Source of the DNA: Micromonospora sp. WMMD812
Lineage (GTDB): Bacteria > Actinomycetota > Actinomycetes > Mycobacteriales > Micromonosporaceae
Length of the DNA stretch: 64,000 bases
Assembly (NCBI RefSeq): GCF_027497215.1
Contig: NZ_CP114904.1
Location: 4,786,001-4,850,000, forward strand
Direction of reading: 5' to 3'
Position numbers and translations under genes: made by a program. Of the stretch, positions 41,852-49,342 are shown in pieces. Below the pieces are notes generated by a model. It ran no database searches and was not told the DNA's origin. It saw nothing but the letters and a program-made list of their open reading frames with translations. Each line of letters starts with the position of its first letter. Position 1 is the stretch's first letter.

Positions 41852-42062
41852 GCGTCGATTCCTCACGGTATGAACTCGACCCGCGCCTGGACCGACAGAG
41901 TGAATCATCCGCGCGGACGGCAGAAGAATCGGGGCGACGTTGTTGCCGAATTGCGGTCGGGGGGTGGCGCGTGATCGGCGGTCAGCGAACCCGGCACATA
42001 GTACGGCAGTACCCCGAAACATGTCACGTCGGTGCCATACGCTGACTACGCTGCGAATTGTT

Positions 42063-43889
42063 ATGACTACTCCTGAATCGGACCCCCCGGCCGGTGCTGC
42101 CCGGGCTGGGACGCCGGAGGGCGGGCCCGACCGGGGCGAGGGTGTGCGGCGTGGGCGACGGATCGACGCGCTCGCCGTGCTGAGCTTCGTGGCACTCGGT
42201 TTCTGGGTCACCGCACGGCTCTGGATCGACCCCCGCAACGGGGTCCGGGACAACCGCTCCGATCAGGCGCAGTTCGAATGGATGATGGCGCACGGTGCGC
42301 GAGTGGTCACGCATTTCGCCTATCCCTTCACCTCGGACCGGATGAATGTGCCGGACAGCGTCAATCTCATGGCGAACACATCCGTACTATCCGTTTCGCT
42401 GCCAATGACGCCGATCACGCTGTTGTTCGGGCCGCGTACCTCCTTTCTGCTCTTTCTCACCTTCGGGATGATCGCCACCGCGGTGGCCTGGTATTTCCTG
42501 CTCTCCCGGGTGCTGGTCGGCACTCGAGGGCCGGCCTGGCTGGGGGCGGCATTCTGCGCGTTCGCGCCGGCGATGGTGTCGCACGCCAATGCGCATCCGA
42601 ACATCGTGTCGCAGTTCGTCGTCCCCCTCATCATCTGGCGGACCCTGCGGCTCGCGGAGCCCGACCGCTGGCTGCGCAACGGCGTCCTGCTCGCGCTCGT
42701 GATCGTCTGGCAGGCGTTCCTCAACCTCGAGATCCTGTTGATGACCGCGATCGGGCTGGGCGTGGTAGTGGCCGCGCTCGCCATCGGGCGGCGGGACCTG
42801 CGGCTACGCGCCCGCCCCTTTCTCGCCGGCCTGGGCGTCGCCGCCGCCGTCGCGCTGCTGCTGCTGGCTTACCCGCTCTACGTGCAGTTCTTCGGGCCGG
42901 GGGCGTATCAGGGGCTGTCCCGGCTGATCCGGGGCTATTCCAGCGACCTGGCGTCGTTCGTGGCGTACTCGCGGGAGTCGCTCGCCGGCAACCCGAGGAC
43001 CGCCGAGCACCTGGCGAAGAACCCGACCGAGGAGAACAGCTTCTTCGGCTGGGCGCTGGTGGTGCTGGTGCTCGCCCTGGCCTGGTGGCTGCGGCGCAAC
43101 GTGGTGGTGCTCGGCCTGGCCGTGCTCGGGCTGCTCTTCGCGATCCTGTCGCTCGGTCGCGAGGTGATCTTCGACGGGCGGGAGACCGGCGTACCGAGTC
43201 TCTGGGCCCTGCTGGAGGACCTGCCGATCCTGCACTCGGTGGTGCCGACCCGGTGGGCGCTGGCCATCACGCCGATCATCGGGGTGCTACTCGCGTACGG
43301 CGCCGAGCGGTCGCGAAGCCTGGCCGCCCGCCACCCGGTGGCCCGACCACAGATCCGGTTCGCGACGGTGACGATACTGACCATGGCGCTGCTGCCCATC
43401 GCGCCCACCCCGCTGCCGGCGACGCATCTCGACCCGATCCCCCAGTTCGTCACGTCCGGCGAGTGGCGGCCGTACGTGACCGGCGGGCGCAGCGTGGTGA
43501 CCCTGCCGCTGCCGGACACCAACTACGCGGAGCCGTTGCGCTGGTCGGCCGCCACCCGGCTGGACATGCCGCTGGCCCGGGGCTACTTCCTGGGGCCGGA
43601 CACCCGGCACGGGTCGGAGGAGGGCGGGGTCGCGCTCTTCTCCGCCCCACCCCGCCCGACCAGCAGCTTCTTCAGCGTGATCCGGCGTACCGGGGCGGTG
43701 CCGCCGATCACCCCGCAGAGCCGGGTGAACGCGGTCGACGACCTGCGGTACTGGCGAGCCGGCGTGGTGATCCTCGGCCCGCACCGGAACGCCGACGCGC
43801 TGCGCCGGGGGATGACCGAGTTGACCGGCATCCAGCCGATCTTCACCGGCGGTGTCTGGGTCTGGGACGTCCGCCCGCTGACCGACTGA
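42063..43889 (+). CDS. large polytopic membrane protein, GT-C-like, uncharacterised
   Basis: The protein has 608 residues. A charged N-terminus of about 35 residues is followed by roughly ten helices between residues 38 and 460, and then a C-terminal soluble domain of about 150 residues. The first external loop carries DNRSDQAQFEWMMAHGARVV, which places acidic residues where GT-C enzymes hold their catalytic base. ENSFFGWALVVLVL and LPILHSVVPTRWAL are other recurring stretches. It probably transfers a sugar from a polyprenyl carrier, but this is inferred from topology. No ribosome-binding site is obvious before the ATG. Confidence 0.75.
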   Translation: MTTPESDPPAGAARAGTPEGGPDRGEGVRRGRRIDALAVLSFVALGFWVTARLWIDPRNGVRDNRSDQAQFEWMMAHGARVVTHFAYPFTSDRMNVPDSVNLMANTSVLSVSLPMTPITLLFGPRTSFLLFLTFGMIATAVAWYFLLSRVLVGTRGPAWLGAAFCAFAPAMVSHANAHPNIVSQFVVPLIIWRTLRLAEPDRWLRNGVLLALVIVWQAFLNLEILLMTAIGLGVVVAALAIGRRDLRLRARPFLAGLGVAAAVALLLLAYPLYVQFFGPGAYQGLSRLIRGYSSDLASFVAYSRESLAGNPRTAEHLAKNPTEENSFFGWALVVLVLALAWWLRRNVVVLGLAVLGLLFAILSLGREVIFDGRETGVPSLWALLEDLPILHSVVPTRWALAITPIIGVLLAYGAERSRSLAARHPVARPQIRFATVTILTMALLPIAPTPLPATHLDPIPQFVTSGEWRPYVTGGRSVVTLPLPDTNYAEPLRWSAATRLDMPLARGYFLGPDTRHGSEEGGVALFSAPPRPTSSFFSVIRRTGAVPPITPQSRVNAVDDLRYWRAGVVILGPHRNADALRRGMTELTGIQPIFTGGVWVWDVRPLTD

Positions 43890-43906
43890 GCGCGGGATTG
43901 TCGGAG

Positions 43907-44725
43907 TCAGCCCTGGCGGACGCAGCAGCCCTGGCAGACCTTCGGCCGGGGCAGCGTGAACGCGAGGCAGCAGGTCCGCCGCTGCACCGTCGGCTCCCCG
44001 GCCGGGCCGGGCACCAGGTCCACCAGGTCGCGCAGGTCGAGGGCGCCGAGCAGGGTGTCGATCGTCTCGGCCGAGGAACCGGGCAGCCCGTCCGCGGCCC
44101 GCAGGATGCCGTGCGCGATGCCGGAGGCGACCGAGCCGAGCAGCGTACGGGTGCCGACCCGCACCTCCGCCTGGATCGACGCGACCATCGGGGCGAGGTG
44201 GGCGTCGAGCAGGGAGGCCCGGAGCGCGGCGAGCAACTCGGCCTCGCCGGTGACGATCCGCACCTCGGGGCTGCCGGAGAGGGCCAGCGGATCACTGGGC
44301 AGCACCGCGACGGTGGTCGAGCGGCGCAGCCCGAGGGTGACCAGCGGCCGGTGGTCCTCGAAGTGGAGAAGCACGTCGCTCGGGTCGACCAGCGGCACCC
44401 GACGGGCGGAGGCCCAGCCGAGCACCACCGGCAGGGCCATCCAGTAGCTGTACGACTTCCAGGCCAGCGCCGCGCAGGCGTGTGGGGTGCCGCCCCAGCG
44501 CAGCGTCGCCGCGTGCAGGAACTCGGGCAGTCGGGCGCCGTCGACCAGCGTGGTGGCCGGGGCCCAGCCGAGCTCGTCGGTGACCAGCAGGCCGGGCGCG
44601 AGCCCGGGCACGTCGTCCGTGCCGAACATGGCGCGCAGGGCGGCCGTGACCGGTGCGAGCGGCGTGGCGGTGCGATCCCGCCCCGGCATCACCGCAGTCA
44701 CTCGATCATCCCCTGTCCCCAGCAT
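43907..44725 (-). CDS. FhuF-like ferric siderophore reductase
   Basis: The protein has 272 residues. The C-terminal [2Fe-2S] motif C-C-x10-C-x2-C is complete (TCCLAFTLPRPKVCQGCC), which defines the FhuF family. The central region contains ACAALAWKSYSYWMALPVVLGWA, also typical. Such proteins release iron from imported siderophores by reducing Fe3+ in the cytoplasm. A near-consensus IdeR/DmdR iron box lies 13-31 bases upstream of the start, so it is expected to be repressed by IdeR when iron is plentiful. No siderophore synthesis or import genes are nearby. Confidence 0.92.
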   Translation of the reverse strand: MLGTGDDRVTAVMPGRDRTATPLAPVTAALRAMFGTDDVPGLAPGLLVTDELGWAPATTLVDGARLPEFLHAATLRWGGTPHACAALAWKSYSYWMALPVVLGWASARRVPLVDPSDVLLHFEDHRPLVTLGLRRSTTVAVLPSDPLALSGSPEVRIVTGEAELLAALRASLLDAHLAPMVASIQAEVRVGTRTLLGSVASGIAHGILRAADGLPGSSAETIDTLLGALDLRDLVDLVPGPAGEPTVQRRTCCLAFTLPRPKVCQGCCVRQG

Positions 44726-44737
44726 GGTCAGTTGAGC

Positions 44738-44756
44738 TAAGGCTAGCCTAACCACA
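44738..44756 (-). promoter_or_regulatory. IdeR/DtxR-type iron box
   Basis: Read on the minus strand, TGTGGTTAGGCTAGCCTTA matches 15 of 19 positions of TTAGGTTAGGCTAACCTAA, the DtxR-family consensus. It lies directly upstream of the FhuF-like gene, where a repressor would block transcription. Confidence 0.8.
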
Positions 44757-45010
44757 GCTTCCCGGTGGCAGGAAGGTCGGGTTCCGGCAGATCGGGAGGC
44801 CTGGGTCACCCGGAAGCCCGACCGGCGGGCGTCCCGGCGCCCGCTCGTACTACCCGGAGCGGGGCCGGAAAAACGCCGGAGCGGCTGGTGGGGCCGCCGC
44901 AGGATCGACGGTCATCGGTGGATTGTCAAGCAGACTGTCGGCAAGGTGCCACTTCCGTGTGCGCCTCGCCACGGAACGTGAAACTGAGATTCCCGGCCAC
45001 GAGGAAGCCG

Positions 45011-46537
45011 ATGACGACCTCACCCCTCGATCGTGCCGCCGACTCCTTCGCCGCTGAACTCGCCCACCAGCGGACCGCGCGGGGGCTGTCCAAGAAACAG
45101 CTCGCGGTGCTCATGGGCTTCGACCCCTCCTACGTCAGCCACGTCGAAGGGCGGCGGCACCGCCCGACCGAGGACTTCGCCCGCCGCGCGGAGGCCGTCC
45201 TGGAGGCCAGCGGCGCGATCTGGCAGCGCTTCCGGGAGTACGACGACCTGCGGCAGGCCCGCAACGGCCAACCACACCGCGAACTGCCCCTCCCCGGGCA
45301 GTGGCTGCCGCCCGGCACCGGCCTGGTGGTCGAGCGGGAGGTCGCCAGCCTCATCCACACCGACGAGGGCTACCGGTGTGTCATCCGCCGCGAGCTCTAC
45401 AACGCGGGCACCGAACCGGTCACCCGCTACCTGGTGCGGGTGGCGGTCGACCGTTACCCGAACGACCCGGGCCGGTCCAATCGGCACCACCGGGAGCATC
45501 CGCTCACCTTCGCCGAGCTGCAGCTGCGCGCGTACCGGGACGAGGGCGGCGGCGAGCGCGAGCCGATGCACTGGCGGGCCAAGCACGACCGGGACGCGTT
45601 CAAGGAGATCTGGCTGCTCTTCGAGAACGGCGACCGGCGGTTCCCGCTCTATCCGGGCGACCGGGCCATCATCGAGTACGCCTACCAGGTCGGCGCGGAG
45701 AAGTGGGGGCCCTGGTTCCAGCGTGCGGTCCGGCTGCCCACCCGGCACCTCGCCGTACGCCTGGACCTGCCGGCGGCCCTCGATCCGCAGGTGTGGGGCG
45801 CGGAGACCTCGCTCTCGGCCGAGGAGGGCCCGCTGCGCACCCCCGTGCAGCGGCACGACGAGGGTGACCGGGCCGTCTTCGACTGGCAGACCGACGATCC
45901 ACCGCTGAACGCGCGCTACCGGATGCAGTGGCGGTTCCGGGCCCGGCCCGAGCCGGAGCACGACGCCGAGCCGAACGGCCGGATCCGCCCGAGCGACCGG
46001 ATGCGGGCCGCCGGCGTGGTGCAGCGCGGTGCCGACCTGCTGCGCCAGCCGGCGCTGCCGTTCGACCTGCCCGGCGAGGAGGCGGTCGCGCGGGACATGG
46101 TCGACCGGCTCTCCGCCGCGCTGGTCCGCCTCGACGAGTTGCACCCGTTCAGCAAGGGAGTCGGGATCGCGGCCCCGCAGCTCGGCGTCGGCCGCGCGGC
46201 GGCCGTGGTCCGGCCACCGGACCGGGCCGCCGAGCCGGTCGTGCTGCTCAACCCCCGGGTGGTCGACGTCGCCCCGGACACCGACGAGCAGTACGAGGGC
46301 TGCCTCTCCTTCTTCGACCACCGAGGGTTGGTGCCCCGGCCGCTGCGGGTCGACGTCGAGCACGCCCAGTGGGACGGCAGCCGGATCATCACCTCGTTCG
46401 AGTACGGCATGGCCCGGCTGGTGGCGCACGAGATCGACCATCTGGAGGGGCGGCTCTACGTCGACCGGATGGCGCCGGGCGTACCGCTGGTGCCGGTGGA
46501 GGAGTACCGCGAGACCGGTCACCCGTGGCGATACTGA
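45011..46537 (+). CDS. helix-turn-helix protein fused to peptide deformylase
   Basis: The protein has 508 residues. An XRE-type helix-turn-helix occupies about residues 15-75 (HQRTARGLSKKQLAVLMGFD, YVSHVEGRRHRP). A beta-rich central region of about 240 residues follows, with no family I can name (LVVEREVASLIHTDEGYRCV, FKEIWLLFENGDRRF). The C-terminal 150 residues are peptide deformylase: motif 1 GIAAPQLG (385-392), motif 2 EGCLS with metal-ligand Cys431, and motif 3 HEIDH (473-477). All three metal ligands and the catalytic Glu are intact, so it is probably an active enzyme. The ATG follows GAGGAAG. No related gene adjoins. Confidence 0.9.
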   Translation: MTTSPLDRAADSFAAELAHQRTARGLSKKQLAVLMGFDPSYVSHVEGRRHRPTEDFARRAEAVLEASGAIWQRFREYDDLRQARNGQPHRELPLPGQWLPPGTGLVVEREVASLIHTDEGYRCVIRRELYNAGTEPVTRYLVRVAVDRYPNDPGRSNRHHREHPLTFAELQLRAYRDEGGGEREPMHWRAKHDRDAFKEIWLLFENGDRRFPLYPGDRAIIEYAYQVGAEKWGPWFQRAVRLPTRHLAVRLDLPAALDPQVWGAETSLSAEEGPLRTPVQRHDEGDRAVFDWQTDDPPLNARYRMQWRFRARPEPEHDAEPNGRIRPSDRMRAAGVVQRGADLLRQPALPFDLPGEEAVARDMVDRLSAALVRLDELHPFSKGVGIAAPQLGVGRAAAVVRPPDRAAEPVVLLNPRVVDVAPDTDEQYEGCLSFFDHRGLVPRPLRVDVEHAQWDGSRIITSFEYGMARLVAHEIDHLEGRLYVDRMAPGVPLVPVEEYRETGHPWRY

Positions 46538-46599
46538 GCGGCTGCCGTGACGCTGGCGGCCTGGCCGGACGCGTGACGTCGGGCCGGGCCGGGCCGGGG

Positions 46600-46639
46600 C
46601 CGGGGCGCGTGCCCCAGGGGGCAGGGGCACGCGCCCCGG
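46600..46639. terminator. 16-bp-arm bidirectional terminator
   Basis: CCGGGGCGCGTGCCCC (46600-46615), an eight-base loop, then GGGGCACGCGCCCCGG (46624-46639). Exact arms between the convergent deformylase-fusion and flavohemoglobin genes. Confidence 0.85.
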
Positions 46640-46657
46640 CTGGGGGGAGAAAAGCCT

Positions 46658-47773
46658 CTAGAGCTCGCCGAACGTGTCGTACCGGATGTGCGGCGGCGGG
46701 ACGTCGTCCGCGGCGAGCACCCGCAGGGTGGCCCGGACCATCCGCGCCGAGCCGGACACGTAGCAGTCGTGCGCCGTCCACGGGCCGAAACGGCCGACCA
46801 CGTCCGAGATGTCGCCCTGCTCCCCGTCGAACTCCGGGTCCTCGCTGCACGCCGGGGTGACCGATAGCCACGGGTGCGCGGCGACCATCTCCCGCAGCCC
46901 GGCCAGCGCGTAGAGGTCCGCCGACTGGCGCGCGCCGTAGAAGACGTGCACCCAGCGGGTCCGGTTGTAGCTGGCCAACTCCTCCACCAGCGCCTTGATC
47001 GGGGCCAGCCCCACCCCGCCGGCCACGCAGAGGATGTCCCGCTCCGAGGCGCGGTCCAGGGTCATCGAGCCCATCGGCGCGGCCAGCCGGAGCAGGTCAC
47101 CCGGCTTCACCCGGCGGACCAGCGCCCCGGAGACCCAGCCCGCCCCCTCGGCCCGGACGTGGAATTCCAGCACGTTGTCGTCGTTGGGCGCGTTCGCCAC
47201 CGAGTACGTCCGCCACACCCGTGGGTGGTGGCGCGGCACCTCCAGGCTCACGTACTGGCCGGCCTTCCACGGCAGCGGGTGTTGGAGGGCCCGCACGGTC
47301 AGCACGGCCGTGTCGACGCCGTGCCGCTCGTGGGTGAGCACCTCGGCGTGCCAGAACGGCGGGTTCTCGTCGGCCGCCGCGCCGTCCAGCATCTTCTCCG
47401 TGATCGCCTTGTACGCGTCCCGCCACGCCTGGTCGTACTCCAGGTTCCAGCCGTCGCCGGCGGTGCTGCGCAGCGCGTCGAGCAGGGCGACGCCCATCGT
47501 CGCGTAGTGCTCGGCGTCGACGTGGTACTTGCGGTGGTCCCGGCCGAGCGCGCGGAGGAACTCGTCGAAGCTCTCCGGGTCGCCGACGGTGTGGATCGCG
47601 GTGATGATCGCTTCCAGCAGCCGGTCGCCCTGACCGGACATCTGCACCGGGAAGAGCTGCCGCAGGTCGGGGTCGAGCAGGAAGAGCCGGGCGTAGAAGT
47701 GGCCGCTCAGCCGCTCCCGGTGCTCCTCGACCAGGGTCCAGCTCTCCTTCAGCAGCCGTGCGAAGTTGTCCAC
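46658..47773 (-). CDS. flavohemoglobin (nitric oxide dioxygenase)
   Basis: The protein has 371 residues. The globin domain (1-135) has SGHFYARLFLLDP with the B10 Tyr, and HRKYHVDAEHY with the proximal His. The FAD domain has WRTYSVANAPND (RxYS motif), and the NAD domain has CVAGGVGLAPIKALVEEL. DIRYDTFGEL-type C-terminus (HIRYDTFGEL) ends the chain. It converts NO and O2 to nitrate with NADPH or NADH, and its cytosolic role is NO detoxification. The GTG start is preceded by AAGGAG at 9 bases. It is shorter than Hmp-type proteins by about 25 residues, mostly in loops. Confidence 0.92.
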   Translation of the reverse strand: MDNFARLLKESWTLVEEHRERLSGHFYARLFLLDPDLRQLFPVQMSGQGDRLLEAIITAIHTVGDPESFDEFLRALGRDHRKYHVDAEHYATMGVALLDALRSTAGDGWNLEYDQAWRDAYKAITEKMLDGAAADENPPFWHAEVLTHERHGVDTAVLTVRALQHPLPWKAGQYVSLEVPRHHPRVWRTYSVANAPNDDNVLEFHVRAEGAGWVSGALVRRVKPGDLLRLAAPMGSMTLDRASERDILCVAGGVGLAPIKALVEELASYNRTRWVHVFYGARQSADLYALAGLREMVAAHPWLSVTPACSEDPEFDGEQGDISDVVGRFGPWTAHDCYVSGSARMVRATLRVLAADDVPPPHIRYDTFGEL

Positions 47774-47915
47774 GGACGCGCTCCTTCTCCTGACGGCGAA
47801 TGGGCGCCCACAGAATCTCCACGGAGCGTGTCGACCGGTCGCACAGAATGTGCGATCGGCTCGCAAGGGGTGTTCGGCGGTGCCGACGGGCGCCTCCGTC
47901 GGGCAGAGTGGTGCG

Positions 47916-48686
47916 GTGACCCTTGAGCTCACCCGCCCGGTGTCCCGTCGGCTGCTGGGCACCGAGACGCTGCTGGTCCTCGGCCTCTCGCTCGGCCAGT
48001 CGGCCGTCTACGCGGTCGTGTCGATCATCGCGAAACTGACCGCCGAAGGTGGGCTCTCCCGGCAGACCGCCGCGCTGAACACCTCAGCCTCGACCCGGCA
48101 GTGGCTGGACCTGACGTACCAGTTGCTCGGCATCGTCTTCGCGCTGCTGCCGGTGCTGCTCGCCGTACACCTGCTGAGCCGCGACCCCGGCGACCCGGCG
48201 CGGACGCTCGGCCTGGACACGCGGCGGCCCGGGTCCGACCTGGCCCGGGGCGCCGGCCTGGCGGCACTGATCGGCCTGCCCGGGTTGGCGCTGGTCTGGG
48301 TGGCGGCCCAGCTCGGCCTCAACGCCACGCTGGTGCCGGCCGCGCTGCCCGACGTCTGGTGGGCGGTGCCGGTGCTGATCCTCGCCGCCGTGCAGAACGC
48401 GGTGCTGGAGGAGGTGATCGTGGTCGGCTACCTGGTCACCCGGCTGCGCCAGCTCCAGTGGCGGGTCGGCGCGATCATCGCGGCGAGCGCGCTGCTGCGC
48501 GGCTCCTACCACCTCTACCAGGGCTTCGGCGCGTTCGTCGGCAACGCCGTGATGGGCGTCGTGTTCAGCCTCTTCTACCTGCGTACCCGACGGGTGATGC
48601 CGCTGGTCGTCGCGCACACCCTGCTCGACGTGGTCGCCTTCGTGGGCTACGCGCTGCTACCCGAGTCCTGGTTCGACTGGCTGTAG
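47916..48686 (+). CDS. CPBP-family intramembrane metalloprotease (Abi/CAAX protease-like)
   Basis: The protein has 256 residues and about six to seven membrane helices. The first motif of the family, EE-x3-x-G (LEEVIVVGYLVTRL), and the later His motifs (GSYHLYQGFGAFVGN and VVAHTLLDVVAFV) are all present, as required for the metal-binding glutamates and histidines. Bacterial members process peptides or confer immunity to bacteriocins; the substrate here is unknown. The GTG start has only a weak ribosome-binding site. It diverges from the flavohemoglobin gene. Confidence 0.88.
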   Translation: MTLELTRPVSRRLLGTETLLVLGLSLGQSAVYAVVSIIAKLTAEGGLSRQTAALNTSASTRQWLDLTYQLLGIVFALLPVLLAVHLLSRDPGDPARTLGLDTRRPGSDLARGAGLAALIGLPGLALVWVAAQLGLNATLVPAALPDVWWAVPVLILAAVQNAVLEEVIVVGYLVTRLRQLQWRVGAIIAASALLRGSYHLYQGFGAFVGNAVMGVVFSLFYLRTRRVMPLVVAHTLLDVVAFVGYALLPESWFDWL

Positions 48687-49342
48687 CCCGGCGCTGCGCG
48701 GGCGGCTTTCCCGATCGGTCCGTGGCCGGTCCGTGGCCGGCCCCGCGGCTCGTTGATCGGTCCCGCGCTGCCCGGCCCACGCTGACCGGCAGGCGGGCCC
48801 GCCCCGGCCCTGACCGGCCCAGCGCTGGTGCACCGACTCGCCAGCCTTGATCCACTCCGTATCGCCGATATGGCGGCATCCGGGTCATCGGGACACCGCC
48901 ATGTCGGCGACATGGAGTCGACCATTCCGGCTCTTGTTCCGTCGGGACCAGTCCTCCGCGCCCTTTAGAGCTGATGACGCAAACGATTCAGCCCGGCCAG
49001 CAGGGAGGCGCGGGCCAGACCCAGCCAGGTCGAGCGCAGTCCGGTCGAGCACAGTCCCGGCCCGGCCGAGCACAGTCCGGTCCGGTACACGTACCAGCAC
49101 CGCCAACACGATGGTGATCACCAAGGGCGTCCGCCCGGCTGCTGGCAAGGGGCGGCACAGGCCGGCGCGGGCCATGAAAAGGCCACCGGGTGAGGCTGGT
49201 GGCCGTCGGCTACCCGGGTCAGTAGCGGCGCACCTCGCTTGAGCTGGCCCGCCGTCAACTGAAGGCCAGGTTCCGGCGTGATCGGCCGGCGGCAGATGGG
49301 TGCCCGACCGGTCCGGCGCTCCGGTACCGGCCGGGCGATCCG
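48687..49342. other. 656-base intergenic region with repeats but no gene
   Basis: Open frames across this stretch show no protein-like composition on either strand. It holds the imperfect palindromic element at 48848-48925 and, further on, three imperfect copies of a 14-mer at 49029-49042, 49044-49057 and 49065-49078 (GTCGAGCGCAGTCC and close variants). Confidence 0.6.
48848..48925. repeat. 78-bp imperfect palindromic intergenic element
   Basis: The left part, from GATCCACTCCGTATCGCC on, pairs with the right part ending GGCGACATGGAGTCGACC with three mismatches in 22 core positions. The right part contains the perfect CCATGTCG-G-CGACATGG. The loop is about 20 bases. The sequence is unrelated to the palindromes at 26172 and 41028. 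Confidence 0.65.

Noticed and set aside
49029..49078. Three copies of a 14-mer as a regulatory array
   Set aside because: Copies are imperfect, spaced unevenly (15 and 21 bases), and lie far from any start codon.
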